Shown: positions 8,042 to 17,782, numbered from the stretch's first letter. The stretch: 64,000 nucleotides of DNA from Anaerostipes sp. (GCA_028697725.1 JAQVEG010000007.1:20556-84555); one strand, 5' to 3'. Notes: generated from the sequence alone by a model not told the origin. Numbers and translations: made by a program.

Positions 8042-9457
8042 ATGGCAGAACAATTTATTGAATTAAAACATATTAAAAAAAGTTATGTAAAGGATACTCC
8101 CGTCATCTATGATTTTAACTTAAAAATAAATAAGGGAGAATTTGTTACATTTTTAGGACCTTCCGGGTGCGGAAAAACAACAATCTTAAGGATGCTTGCA
8201 GGATTTGAGTCACCTACCGAGGGAGAAATTCTTCTTCGAGGGGAGGATATCAGCCAGCGACCACCAAATGAAAGACAAATTAACACAGTTTTTCAAAGGT
8301 ATGCACTGTTTCCACACTTAAATATCTATGACAATATTGCTTTTGGTCTTCGACGAAAGAAAACACCAAAGGATATTATGGACGAAAAAATAAAGCATGT
8401 TCTAGAGATTGTGGATTTGGAAGGTTTTGAAAAAAGAAAGATTTCTAGTTTATCTGGTGGACAGCAGCAGAGAATTGCCATTGCAAGGGCAATTGTTAAT
8501 GAGCCAGAGATTCTGTTATTAGATGAGCCATTAGGCGCTCTTGATTATAAAATGCGTCAGGAAATGCAGATTGAATTGAAGAGAATGCACAAGGAACTTG
8601 GAATTACGTTTGTGTTTGTAACCCATGACCAGGAAGAGGCACTTACCATGTCTGATAAGATTGTGGTTATGTCAAAAGGAATGATTCAACAAGTTGGAAC
8701 TCCAGAGGAAATCTACAGCTATCCAAGCAATGCATTTGTCGCAGATTTTATTGGAGAGAGTAATATTTTCAATGGGAAGGTGTTAGAAGGAAATCGGGTT
8801 ACATTTGCAGGCATTGAAATGGACTATGAAAGTGACAACCATACTGGAGATGGGGTAGATGTTATGATTCGTCCAGAGGCTATGTCCATTGCAGAGCCAG
8901 ACCAGGGATTGTTTCAGGGAACAGTGCTGGACTCTACGTTTAAAGGAAAGCATTTTGACATTACCATTGCATCTGGAAAAAATGAAATCTACGCACAATC
9001 AAAAGAAAAGAAAGAAAAGGGGGCAAGGGTTGGAGTTCGCGTAAATCCAAAAGATATTCATATTATGTTATGTGATATTGATCAAAACCGTCTTGTGGGA
9101 CTTCTTGACAATGAAAAGCATTTGATGTTTGTGGATGGAACCATTCCATTTAATATTTATATGAAAATTCCAACATGGCGAGCAGAATACAGGGAAAAAT
9201 TAGAGGGATTAAAGATTGAATTATCCTTCTCACCAGAGGATGCTCAGCTAAGTGATGACCCAGAGGAAGGAGTCTTTCAAGGGCATATTATTAGTATTAT
9301 TTATAAAGGAGATCACTATAATTACCGCGTACAAAGCCGGAATAAAGTAGAATACTCAGTGGATGATGAAGACTTATGGAATGTGGGGGATTATGTAAGC
9401 GTTATAATTCCAGAAGAGAAAATGACATATCAAGTCTTAGACTGGAGGCAACAATGA
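8042..9457 (+). CDS. potA: Polyamine-type ABC transporter ATP-binding protein
   Basis: The 471-residue ATPase contains Walker A (GPSGCGKTT, residues ~40-48), the Q-loop, signature LSGGQQQR, Walker B ILLLDEPLGALD and the switch histidine (VTHDQEEA). A TOBE-type regulatory region follows, duplicated or extended compared with the usual ~350-380 residues of PotA. It energises import by the two permeases encoded downstream, with which it overlaps by ATGA. The Pot class handles spermidine/putrescine and other cations; in this catabolic operon the cargo is probably the substrate of the flavin dehydrogenase. Confidence 0.92.
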   Translation: MAEQFIELKHIKKSYVKDTPVIYDFNLKINKGEFVTFLGPSGCGKTTILRMLAGFESPTEGEILLRGEDISQRPPNERQINTVFQRYALFPHLNIYDNIAFGLRRKKTPKDIMDEKIKHVLEIVDLEGFEKRKISSLSGGQQQRIAIARAIVNEPEILLLDEPLGALDYKMRQEMQIELKRMHKELGITFVFVTHDQEEALTMSDKIVVMSKGMIQQVGTPEEIYSYPSNAFVADFIGESNIFNGKVLEGNRVTFAGIEMDYESDNHTGDGVDVMIRPEAMSIAEPDQGLFQGTVLDSTFKGKHFDITIASGKNEIYAQSKEKKEKGARVGVRVNPKDIHIMLCDIDQNRLVGLLDNEKHLMFVDGTIPFNIYMKIPTWRAEYREKLEGLKIELSFSPEDAQLSDDPEEGVFQGHIISIIYKGDHYNYRVQSRNKVEYSVDDEDLWNVGDYVSVIIPEEKMTYQVLDWRQQ

Positions 9458-10254
9458 AAAAACAATTATTTTCCAGAAGCAGATTAGGAATTCCATATGC
9501 TGTTTTTTTAATTTTATTTGTGGCTCTTCCAATGCTTATTATTTTGTACTATGCATTTACCAACGGAGAAGGGAAATTTACGCTGGAAAATGTGATTACA
9601 TTATTTCGAGATGGAAGAGTAATTGGAACCTTAGGATACAGTCTTGCCATTGCGTTAATCACAACTGCCCTATGTCTTCTTATCGCTTATCCAGTGGCAT
9701 ATATTCTTGCAAAAGGACCTTATCAAAATAAAAATGTACTTCTAATGCTCTTTGTTATGCCTATGTGGATCAATTTTACCCTTCGTTTAACGGCGTTTAA
9801 GGAAGTGCTAACAGTTGTGGAGGGAAATCTGGCATTTCACCCATTTTTAAATACAATTTTGTGTATGACCTATGATTTCCTTCCGTTTATGATTCTGCCT
9901 TTATACAACACCATAGTAAAAATTGATGATTCATTTACAGAGGCGGCACTTGATTTAGGGGCAAAGAAAAAGGAAGTTTTTCTAAGTGTAATTTTGCCAC
10001 TTTCGGTGCCTGGAATTGTTAGTGGAGTAACTATGGTATTGCTTCCGGCAATGACAAACTATGTAGTCCTAGATATGATTTACAACAGCACTTATATTAT
10101 GGGAAGCTTAATTGGAAGTTATTTTAATGCCTATGACTGGGGAAGTGGTTCTGTCATTTCACTCTTATTATTGCTTATTATTTTTCTCATATCTTTTGCG
10201 ACTGGAGAATTTTCGGAAAATCATGAGGAAGAAAAAGGAGGTGCAGTGCTATGA
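9454..10254 (+). CDS. potB: ABC transporter permease, PotB-type
   Basis: This 266-residue membrane protein has about six transmembrane helices and the EAA-loop motif EAALDLGAKKKEVFLSVILP that docks on the ATPase. It matches PotB / spermidine-putrescine permease I proteins in size. The start is the ATG overlapping the stop of the ATPase gene (ATGA) with GGAGG upstream; a longer reading frame upstream lies inside the ATPase gene and is not needed. It forms the channel together with the next gene. Confidence 0.9.
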   Translation: MKKQLFSRSRLGIPYAVFLILFVALPMLIILYYAFTNGEGKFTLENVITLFRDGRVIGTLGYSLAIALITTALCLLIAYPVAYILAKGPYQNKNVLLMLFVMPMWINFTLRLTAFKEVLTVVEGNLAFHPFLNTILCMTYDFLPFMILPLYNTIVKIDDSFTEAALDLGAKKKEVFLSVILPLSVPGIVSGVTMVLLPAMTNYVVLDMIYNSTYIMGSLIGSYFNAYDWGSGSVISLLLLLIIFLISFATGEFSENHEEEKGGAVL

Positions 10255-11045
10255 GACAAAAATATCTTTTGGGTAAGAATATATGGATTCTAATGGTATT
10301 GCTATTTTTATATTTTCCGATTTTATTGCTGGCAGTGTATAGCTTTACAGATTCTACGATGATTGGATCAATTCGCAGCTTTTCCATAGAAAATTATAAA
10401 GTATTATTTATGACCTCAGAATTGAGAGATATGATTGTAGGAACTGTGCTTCTTGCTTTGTTTGTTGCTGTTATTTCTACGATTTTAGGAACATTGGGAG
10501 CCATTGGATTTTTCTATTCAAAAAAAAGAACGAGAAGACCCTTTGAGTTTATGAATCAAATTCCTGTGGTTAATGCAGATGTAGTCACTGGATTTTCAGT
10601 TTGTGTTTTGTTGATTGTATTTTTTGGAATGGACAAATCTTCTTTTCTTCCACTGATTGTGGGACTTGTAACTTTAAGTGTTCCTTTTGTATATTTATCC
10701 ATTGTGCCAAGATTAAAACAAATGGATCCAGAATTATATGAAGCAGCACTAGATCTTGGATATACTCCAGGGGGAGCCTTGATAAAGATTGTCATTCCAC
10801 AATTACTATCGGGAATTGCAGCAGGATTTATGATGTCTATTACATTAACACTGGATGATTATTTTATCAGCACCTACACAAAACCAGCAACCTTTGATAC
10901 TATTAGTACCTATGTTGTAAATGCAACAAAGGGAGCGCAGACAGATATTAAAACTGCCTTATGGGCATTGTCTACAGTAATATTTTTATGTGTTGCAGTA
11001 AGTGTTATTTTGATGAATTTTCCAAAGAAGAAGGGAGGAATTTGA
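10251..11045 (+). CDS. potC: ABC transporter permease, PotC-type
   Basis: The 264-residue protein has six predicted membrane helices and the EAA motif EAALDLGYTPGGALIKIVIP. It is the second permease of a Pot-type importer, overlapping the first permease by ATGA and the binding-protein gene by one base. GGAGG precedes the start. The gene order ATPase-permease-permease-binding protein equals the classical potABCD order. Confidence 0.9.
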   Translation: MRQKYLLGKNIWILMVLLFLYFPILLLAVYSFTDSTMIGSIRSFSIENYKVLFMTSELRDMIVGTVLLALFVAVISTILGTLGAIGFFYSKKRTRRPFEFMNQIPVVNADVVTGFSVCVLLIVFFGMDKSSFLPLIVGLVTLSVPFVYLSIVPRLKQMDPELYEAALDLGYTPGGALIKIVIPQLLSGIAAGFMMSITLTLDDYFISTYTKPATFDTISTYVVNATKGAQTDIKTALWALSTVIFLCVAVSVILMNFPKKKGGI

Positions 11046-12352
11046 TGAGGAAAATCATAAAAAGATGTATTGTATTTGTATTAATTATGACACTTTCCCT
11101 TCCGATTACCGGCTGTGGACAAAAGAAGAAGGAAGAGGTATTAACCCTCCGAATTGCAAACTGGGAAGAGTATATTGACGAGAGTGTTATTGATGATTTT
11201 CAGACCTGGTATGAGAAGAAATATCACACCAAAATAAAGGTAGAGTATTCGACTTTTGGAACCAATGAAGATTTATATAATCAATTGACCATTGGGGATA
11301 CCTTTGATATTGTGTGTCCATCAGAATATATGATTATGAAATTAATGACAGAAGGAAAAGTACAGAAGTTCTCAGATGATTTTTTTGACACAGGAAACAA
11401 GGAAAATTACTATACCAACGGAGTGTCAAAATATATTGATCAAGTATTTTCTAATGAGATAATTGATGGAAAATCATTAAAAAAATATGCGGCAGGATAT
11501 ATGTGGGGAACTTTAGGATTTGTCTATAATCCAAAAAAAATATCTGAAGCAGAAGTTTCTGACTGGAATGTACTGCGAAATAAAAAATATAGAAAAATGA
11601 TTACCACAAAAGACAGTGTAAGGGACTGTTACTTTGCTGGATTGTCTATGTTGAATCAAGGTAAACTAGAAGGAAAGTCAGGGAAAGAACTTCAAGTGCT
11701 TTTAAATGATACTTCTCAAAAATCAGTAAAACAGGTGGAAAATGTTCTAACACAAATGAAGGATAATGTGTATTCTTTTGAGACGGACAGTGGAAAAGCA
11801 GATATGGTGACTGGAAAAGTGGCGGCCAACCTTCAATGGTCTGGAGATGGGGTATATTCCATTCAACAGGCGGCAGAAGATAATGTAGAATTAAAATATG
11901 CAGTTCCAAAAGCCTGTACCAATATCTGGTTTGATGGATGGTGCATGTTAAAGAACGGAATCAATGGAAATAAGAAAAAGCAGCAGGCAGCAGAAGACTT
12001 TATTAATTTTATCTCCAAACCCAAAAACGTAGTAAAGAATATGGACTATATTGGGTACACCTCAACCATTGCAGGAAATGAAGATACGACTATTTATAAT
12101 TATGTTAAGTCTTTGTATGAAGACAAAAAGGGAAATGCTTCATATTCCCTTGGATATTTCTTTTCTGGAAAGGAAGAGGATAAAAGATATGTATTACAGA
12201 CAACAAAAGAACAGCTAAATGGAGAATTATTCGCAATGTATCCAACCAAAGAGGTTATTAATCGTGCTGTTGTAATGGAGTATTTCCCAAAAGATGCGGA
12301 TAAAAGAATTCGTCAGATGTGGACAAATATTCGATGCTTTTCCATAAAGTAA
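11045..12352 (+). CDS. potD: ABC transporter substrate-binding lipoprotein, PotD-type
   Basis: The 435-residue protein begins with a lipoprotein signal peptide, a charged MRKIIKRC head, a hydrophobic stretch and lipobox ITGC near residue 20. The mature part opens LTLRIANWEEYIDESVIDDF, the hallmark of PotD/PotF periplasmic binding proteins. It would be tethered to the outer face of the membrane and hand its ligand to PotBC. Family members bind polyamines and related cationic compounds. It is longer than classic PotD (~350), and the ligand should not be assumed to be spermidine. It is the last gene of the operon. Confidence 0.88.
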   Translation: MRKIIKRCIVFVLIMTLSLPITGCGQKKKEEVLTLRIANWEEYIDESVIDDFQTWYEKKYHTKIKVEYSTFGTNEDLYNQLTIGDTFDIVCPSEYMIMKLMTEGKVQKFSDDFFDTGNKENYYTNGVSKYIDQVFSNEIIDGKSLKKYAAGYMWGTLGFVYNPKKISEAEVSDWNVLRNKKYRKMITTKDSVRDCYFAGLSMLNQGKLEGKSGKELQVLLNDTSQKSVKQVENVLTQMKDNVYSFETDSGKADMVTGKVAANLQWSGDGVYSIQQAAEDNVELKYAVPKACTNIWFDGWCMLKNGINGNKKKQQAAEDFINFISKPKNVVKNMDYIGYTSTIAGNEDTTIYNYVKSLYEDKKGNASYSLGYFFSGKEEDKRYVLQTTKEQLNGELFAMYPTKEVINRAVVMEYFPKDADKRIRQMWTNIRCFSIK

Positions 12353-12423
12353 ATATATTAAATTTAACATAAGTTGTGTTTTAGATTTAACATACAGCTA
12401 TCATAATCAGACTATATTATAAT

Positions 12424-14226
12424 ATGATGAAGGTAGTGGGAAAATGGATGAAAGAAGAAGAGACAAAAATCAGACAATTTTATGAGATATTAAAATATCA
12501 AAAAATATATCCAGTATATCAGCCAATCGTTTCTTTAAAGGATGGCAGCGTCTATGGATATGAAGCATTAAGTCGAATTAAGGTGACAAACAATAGTTTT
12601 GGAACAGAAGAATTATTTCAAATTGCGGAAAAAGAAAAGAAACTATGGCAATTAGAGGAGATGTGTCGGAGCCTTTCTCTAAAAAGAGCATTTGGAAAAA
12701 AGGAAAGACAAAAACTTTTTTTAAATGTAGATGCTAATATTATTAATGATACTGCGTTTGTTCATGGATTCACTCGGAAAAAATTGGATAAGTATGGATT
12801 AGTTCCTGGAGATATTATGTTCGAGATTACAGAAAGAACAGCTATCGACGATAAAGAGACATTTAAGGAGACAGTAGCTCACTATAAAGATCAAGGCTAT
12901 GGAATTGCCATTGATGATGTCGGGGAAGGATATTCAGGGTTAAACCGAATCTGCTCAGTGTCACCTAATTTTCTAAAGATTGATATGGAGATTATAAGAG
13001 ATATTCATAAAAATACTATGAAATGTTCTCTAGTAAAATGTATTCTAGAATTTTGTAAGGAACTAAAAATTAGTTTAATTGCAGAGGGAATTGAAACAAA
13101 AGAAGAATTGGATAAAATCATTGAACTTGGAGTTTGCTATGGGCAAGGATTTTTTCTTGGAAGACCCAAAGAAAAAATAGAAGTCATATCAGAGGATGTC
13201 GTAGATATGATTATAGAATTATACAAAAAGCATCAAGTTATGAAATATCAGCCTTCTTTTTTTGGAACCGTAGAAACCTTATGTAGCATGGGGATAACTA
13301 CAAAAAAAGACACAAAGGCAGTGGATATCTTTGAAACATTTAGAAAAGAAAGTGGCCTTTCTGAAATCTGTGTAATCGATGATGAACAGGTGCCCATTGG
13401 AATTTTAACAAGAAAAGAATTAAATGAAGCTTTTGGAGGAAGATTTGGTTTTTCCTTAAATTCAAAAAGAACAGTAAAGGAAATTATGAGAAAAGACTTT
13501 CTTGTTTTAGATGGAAATACGTCAATTGAGTCAGTGTCAAAAGTTGCTCTTTCAAGGGTACAAGAACAGATTTATGATGCTGTAGTTATTATAAAGGAAG
13601 ATAAATATTTAGGGACAGTTACCATTAAGAATTTACTTGAGGCGGCAGTTACCATTCAAGTATCCAGAGCTGTAGATTCTAATCCACTTACAGGGCTTCC
13701 GGGGAATTTATTAATTCAAAATAAGATAAAAGAAGTCATTGAGGAGAAAAACCCCTTTGCCATTATATATTTAGATTTGGATAATTTTAAGGCATATAAT
13801 GATGCCTATGGATTTAATAATGGAGATTTGATGATTCAATTAGTTGCAGATGTTATGAAAGAAAGTATTTCGGATTCTAATTTTAAAGGACATATTGGTG
13901 GAGATGATTTTGTGGTTGTTGCAGGAAGCTGGGATGTCAAAGATATATGTCAAAAGATTATTACAGAGTTTCAAAGGCGAGTCAGAATTCTTTACAATCA
14001 AAAAGACTGGGAAAATGGGTATATTGTTTCAAAAAATAGAAATGGATTTATTGAACAATTTCCCATTGCAAGTTTGTCTATTTCTGTAGCTACAAATGAA
14101 AAAAAGCAGTATAAAGATGTTTTTGAATTTTCCAATGAGATTGCAAAAGTAAAAAAAAGAAGTAAGAAAATAGAAGGAAACAGCATATGTAGTGGCTTGG
14201 AAGAGGAATGTGACCATGAAAAATAG
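12424..14226 (+). CDS. EAL-CBS-GGDEF cyclic-di-GMP signalling protein
   Basis: The 600-residue protein has an N-terminal EAL domain (residues ~15-260) with YEALSRI, LNVDANI, FEITERT, AIDDVGEGYSGL, LKIDMEI and AEGIET, so most phosphodiesterase residues are retained. Two CBS-like repeats follow (~280-410), then a GGDEF domain (~425-590) whose signature reads GGDDF rather than GGEEF/GGDEF. No membrane segment is seen. It probably degrades c-di-GMP with CBS-linked nucleotide sensing; cyclase activity is less certain. ATG 12424 directly follows a TATAAT, so the in-frame ATG at 12448 may be the real start. It overlaps the next gene by 11 bases. Confidence 0.85.
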   Translation: MMKVVGKWMKEEETKIRQFYEILKYQKIYPVYQPIVSLKDGSVYGYEALSRIKVTNNSFGTEELFQIAEKEKKLWQLEEMCRSLSLKRAFGKKERQKLFLNVDANIINDTAFVHGFTRKKLDKYGLVPGDIMFEITERTAIDDKETFKETVAHYKDQGYGIAIDDVGEGYSGLNRICSVSPNFLKIDMEIIRDIHKNTMKCSLVKCILEFCKELKISLIAEGIETKEELDKIIELGVCYGQGFFLGRPKEKIEVISEDVVDMIIELYKKHQVMKYQPSFFGTVETLCSMGITTKKDTKAVDIFETFRKESGLSEICVIDDEQVPIGILTRKELNEAFGGRFGFSLNSKRTVKEIMRKDFLVLDGNTSIESVSKVALSRVQEQIYDAVVIIKEDKYLGTVTIKNLLEAAVTIQVSRAVDSNPLTGLPGNLLIQNKIKEVIEEKNPFAIIYLDLDNFKAYNDAYGFNNGDLMIQLVADVMKESISDSNFKGHIGGDDFVVVAGSWDVKDICQKIITEFQRRVRILYNQKDWENGYIVSKNRNGFIEQFPIASLSISVATNEKKQYKDVFEFSNEIAKVKKRSKKIEGNSICSGLEEECDHEK

Positions 14227-15904
14227 AAAAGATAAGAGAAGAATTGTGTTGCTTATTATATTCTCAATGATAATGTCAGGAATACAAGTCATAGGAAGAA
14301 GTTTTTCAAAGGGAGATAACTGGAATCTTGTATTTAATCATGGAAGAATTCAAGGACAAGCAATGATTTTGTGGTTTCTTTGTACCATTTTCTTTTTTCT
14401 GTTTCTTTTTGGCTTTTATAAGATTATGGATTTCTTAGAAGGAAAGGATAAAGGAAAGATTCAAAAAGAGCATGTAATTGGACTAGGCCTTTTTCTTTTT
14501 TTGTGCTGGCTTCCATTTCTTATTATTATGTATCCCGGTTCGGGAAATTCAGATGTTATGGATCAACTAGGACAGTATTTTCATATAGATGCCTTGTGTT
14601 GGACACAACGGTATGTTGTTCTTAAAAATCCTGCTCAAAGTTTTTGGAACAATCATCACCCAGTATTCCATACCCTTGTAATGGGAAGTTTTGCTAAAAT
14701 TGGTCAGTTACTTGGAAATATTAATATTGGTTTGTTTTTAATGACATTGATGCAGACAATACTTATGGCAATGGTACTCTCATATGGGATTTGTTATATG
14801 AAATCAAGAGGGGTTCATAAGATTTTTCTTAGTATAGGAGTTGTGTTCTATGCATTTGGAATCATCAATGGACTTACTGTAACCTCCTTATGTAAAGACA
14901 CATTATTTACTGTTTTTATCATAGCTGGAACTCTTTTTTTAGTTAGAATCTTAGAGATGCCGGAACTCCTGAATCATTCTAAAAAATGTATCATAGGAAG
15001 TTTGATTTTTTCTGGAATTTTACTGTTTCGGAATAATGGATTTTATATATTGATTGTTGCCTTTCCTATTCTTTTATTTGTGATGAAACAACAGCGAAAA
15101 CAAATATGTCTTATCATTGGGGTGCCAATGCTTTTATTTGGAATTCTAATGCCAAAAGTTTTATTTCCAGCACTTGAAATTGCACCAGGAAATGAAAGAG
15201 AGATGTATTCTGTACCACTGCAGCAGATTGCAAGACTAGTCAAGGAGCATAAAAGCAGCATTGATACAAAGGATATGAAACTTATAGTCAAAGTTATGGA
15301 TCCCAAGAAGAGAAAATCCAAAGAGATTGTTCGGAGATATCATGGAAGAACCGCAGATCCAATTAAAAATTTTTATGATTTGCATACTACGAAGAAAGAT
15401 CGAAATAAATTATTTCAAATATGGTTCAAATATCTTAAAAGATATCCAGAAACTTATATTCAGGCGACAATAAATCATACGTATGAGTATTTTTATTATG
15501 AACGAGATGGATTTGATATTTATTATAATGGATTATTTGCAGACTGGGGATGGAAGAAATATCGAAAAAACATGAAAAAGTATCTGGGAATTGAAAACTC
15601 AGCCAGATTTCACAGACAACGAATTGCACTTCGTAGATTGGTTTATGAGATTCGTGTAAATAAAACAACAAGGTGGATGATCAATGTAGGATTTTATACG
15701 TGTCTGTTTATGGTCGGATTATGGTACGCAGTGATTAAGAAAAGAAAAAACCTTTTAATCAGCTTTGTCTTGTTATCCACAAATTTAGCAATTAGTTTTC
15801 TTGGTCCATTAGTATATATTAGATACTCTTACTGTTACATTGTAAGTCTGCCCTTGCTCTTTGGATTGGCGACCATTAATTATGATAAAAATACAAAAAA
15901 ATAA
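14216..15904 (+). CDS. Polytopic membrane protein, DUF6020-like
   Basis: The 562-residue protein has roughly a dozen membrane segments and two conspicuous motifs in the first half, YPGSGNSDVMDQLGQ and WNNHHPVFHTL, seen in membrane proteins of the DUF6020 type that resemble lipid-linked-sugar glycosyltransferases (GT-C fold) in layout. A loop of ~150 residues (positions ~330-480) is probably outside the membrane. ATG 14216 has AGAGGA at good spacing and overlaps the signalling gene upstream, so the two are probably co-transcribed. A glycan-modifying role is an inference from topology only. Confidence 0.6.
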   Translation: MKNRKDKRRIVLLIIFSMIMSGIQVIGRSFSKGDNWNLVFNHGRIQGQAMILWFLCTIFFFLFLFGFYKIMDFLEGKDKGKIQKEHVIGLGLFLFLCWLPFLIIMYPGSGNSDVMDQLGQYFHIDALCWTQRYVVLKNPAQSFWNNHHPVFHTLVMGSFAKIGQLLGNINIGLFLMTLMQTILMAMVLSYGICYMKSRGVHKIFLSIGVVFYAFGIINGLTVTSLCKDTLFTVFIIAGTLFLVRILEMPELLNHSKKCIIGSLIFSGILLFRNNGFYILIVAFPILLFVMKQQRKQICLIIGVPMLLFGILMPKVLFPALEIAPGNEREMYSVPLQQIARLVKEHKSSIDTKDMKLIVKVMDPKKRKSKEIVRRYHGRTADPIKNFYDLHTTKKDRNKLFQIWFKYLKRYPETYIQATINHTYEYFYYERDGFDIYYNGLFADWGWKKYRKNMKKYLGIENSARFHRQRIALRRLVYEIRVNKTTRWMINVGFYTCLFMVGLWYAVIKKRKNLLISFVLLSTNLAISFLGPLVYIRYSYCYIVSLPLLFGLATINYDKNTKK

Positions 15905-15945
15905 GTGTGCATTAAAATAAATGCAGAAAGAAATTTAAATTTTAC

Positions 15946-15974
15946 TTGCATTTCATAGAACCTTTTGCTATACT
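15946..15974 (+). promoter_or_regulatory. Promoter of the tRNA-Gly gene
   Basis: TTGCAT (15946-15951) and TATACT (15969-15974) are 17 bp apart, giving a start about 15 bases before the mature tRNA. It is a good sigma-A match. Confidence 0.8.
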
Positions 15975-15994
15975 ATCAATTGTTCACAACACAA

Positions 15995-16065
15995 GCGGGT
16001 GTAGTTCAATGGTAGAACTCCAGCCTTCCAAGCTGATCACGTGGGTTCGATTCCCATCACCCGCT
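15995..16065 (+). tRNA. tRNA-Gly (anticodon TCC)
   Basis: The acceptor arms GCGGGTG and CACCCGC pair perfectly, the D-loop carries GTAGTTCAATGGTAG, the anticodon stem CAGC/GCTG closes the loop CTTCCAA, and the T-arm reads GTGGGTTCGATTCCCAT. The anticodon TCC reads GGA and GGG. CCA is not encoded. A promoter lies upstream and an intrinsic terminator follows, so it is a single-tRNA transcription unit. Confidence 0.97.
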
Positions 16066-16072
16066 TATAAAG

Positions 16073-16108
16073 AAGACCTGTAGATCATTACGATTTACAG
16101 GTCTTTTT
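16073..16108 (+). terminator. Intrinsic terminator of the tRNA unit
   Basis: AAGACCTGTA pairs with TACAGGTCTT over 10 bp and runs into five T residues. It lies directly after the tRNA gene. Confidence 0.85.
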
Positions 16109-16154
16109 GGATAATGAGGAATTTTTAGGGATGAAACAAGACAAAGGAGATTTC

Positions 16155-17660
16155 ATGGTAATAGATATTTATAAGAGTATCATTGAGAATGAACATATAG
16201 ACAGCCTTGAGGTTCGACAAGGATTAAGTGCTTTGAGAAAGGAAATGAAAGCAGAAGAAGTCAGAGAGGAATTGATTGAGTACCTTGAAGATGATATTAC
16301 AATTGTCAAATTCTTAAAAAGTACAGATGGAAAGATTCGGAAGAACACAGCACTGTTTTTAGGAGATTTAGCGATTCCAGAAACATTAGATGATTTGTTT
16401 CAGGCATATCAAAAGGAAAGTACAATGTTTGTCCGAAGTGCATATTTAACCGCACTTGCAGAGTTTGATTATCGCAAATATCTGCCGGAATTAAAATCTA
16501 GGTTAGAAGAGCTGGAACAAATCCAGCTAACACCGGAGAATCGGAAGCATATTACAGAGGAAATGCATCATATTACAGAGTTAATTATGATGTTAGAAGG
16601 GGCAAAGCATCACGAATTTCGAGGGAATCGCTTAATGTCAGACCTTATGGTTCTAGGGAATCGGGAGCAGATGGCAGTTTTAAAAAATCAGATAATAGAA
16701 GAGGATATTGCCAGTGAAAAAGATATCTTTTTCATGCGGGCAGGACTTCGGTTTCAAACAGATCAGGTTGGAGAATTACGAAAAGTCCGAACCTATCAAG
16801 AAATCTTGTTTTTAGTGAAAGGGATGTTAAGCTGTGAAATGAACCCAAAAGATGGAGCAGAGACGATTATATCTTCTGATTTACTTGAGTTTATGAAGCA
16901 AAGACATAAAGGAAAAGTCCCATTTTATTTTCGGATTGAGATAAAGAGCAAACGAGATTTAAAATGGAAAAGTAATTTTACAAAGAAACTTGCGGCAGGA
17001 ATTGAAGAGGGAACCAATCGTCAATTGATTAATAGTACCTCTCATTATGAATTTGAAATTCGCCTGATTGAGAATGCAAAAGGACGTATGAACATGATGG
17101 TAAAACTTTATACCATGCATGATCACCGATTTGAATATCGAAAGGGAGCTGTGGCAACGAGTATGAAACCTGTAAACGCAGCCCTCCTTGTGGAACTTGC
17201 AAAGCCATATATGATAGAGGATGCTCAGGTTTTAGATCCATTTTGTGGCGTGGGGACACTGCTCCTTGAACGTCAGAAAATTATAAAAGGGAATACGTCT
17301 TATGGAATTGATGAGATGGCAGAGGCTATAGAAAAGGCAAAGCTGAATACAGAAGAAGCAGGGCAGATTATTCATTACATTAATAAGGACTTCTTTGAAT
17401 TCACCCATGAATATTTATTTGATGAAGTGTTTACGGATATGCCATTTGCTATGGGGAATACAACCCAGGAAGATATTCGAGTGATTTATGAGAAGTTTTT
17501 TAAACGAATCAGGCATTATATTAAGGAAGATGCCACATTGATTTTATATGTAAGAAATCCAGAATTGCTGGAGAGATTAGCAAAAAAATATCAATTTGAA
17601 ATCAAAGAGGAATTCCTTGTAGATGAAAAAAATCAGGGCAAATTATATATATTAAAGTAA
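16155..17660 (+). CDS. HEAT-repeat protein fused to a THUMP/RlmL/TrmN-type methyltransferase
   Basis: The 501-residue protein has an N-terminal helical region (residues ~1-150) with HEAT-like repeats (KIRKNTALFLGDLAIPETLDDL and similar). The C-terminal Rossmann methyltransferase domain (~360-480) contains motif I VLDPFCGVGTLLLE, an acidic loop YGIDEMAEAIEKAKLN, and DMPFAMG in the NPPY-like motif IV position. This combination resembles RNA guanine-N2 methyltransferases of the RlmL/TrmN group, so a tRNA or rRNA target is likely. ATG 16155 with AAGGAGA upstream is chosen over a TTG 48 bases earlier that falls inside the tRNA terminator. Confidence 0.75.
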   Translation: MVIDIYKSIIENEHIDSLEVRQGLSALRKEMKAEEVREELIEYLEDDITIVKFLKSTDGKIRKNTALFLGDLAIPETLDDLFQAYQKESTMFVRSAYLTALAEFDYRKYLPELKSRLEELEQIQLTPENRKHITEEMHHITELIMMLEGAKHHEFRGNRLMSDLMVLGNREQMAVLKNQIIEEDIASEKDIFFMRAGLRFQTDQVGELRKVRTYQEILFLVKGMLSCEMNPKDGAETIISSDLLEFMKQRHKGKVPFYFRIEIKSKRDLKWKSNFTKKLAAGIEEGTNRQLINSTSHYEFEIRLIENAKGRMNMMVKLYTMHDHRFEYRKGAVATSMKPVNAALLVELAKPYMIEDAQVLDPFCGVGTLLLERQKIIKGNTSYGIDEMAEAIEKAKLNTEEAGQIIHYINKDFFEFTHEYLFDEVFTDMPFAMGNTTQEDIRVIYEKFFKRIRHYIKEDATLILYVRNPELLERLAKKYQFEIKEEFLVDEKNQGKLYILK

Positions 17661-17665
17661 AATGT

Positions 17666-17692
17666 AAAAAGTCATCGAGAGATGGCTTTTTT
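17666..17692 (+). terminator. Intrinsic terminator
   Basis: AAGTCATC pairs with GATGGCTT across a GAGA loop and is followed by TTTTTT. It ends the methyltransferase transcript. Confidence 0.85.
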
Positions 17693-17742
17693 CTTTTACA
17701 TAAATTTAACAAGCTATTGATTCAATTATTGTTTTCCTACTC

Positions 17743-17748
17743 TATACT
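17743..17748 (+). promoter_or_regulatory. Probable -10 box of the glycan operon
   Basis: TATACT is the best -10 match upstream of the operon; TTGATT lies 20 bp before it, which is a poor spacing. Its position favours translation starting at 17783 rather than at an upstream in-frame codon. Confidence 0.4.
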
Positions 17749-17782
17749 AAAAAAACGAGTGAAGAAAGGTGAAGAGTCAAAA

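Noticed and set aside
15905..15935. Weak hairpin after the DUF6020-like gene as terminator
   Set aside because: The TGCATT/AATGCA stem is short and lacks a T-run.
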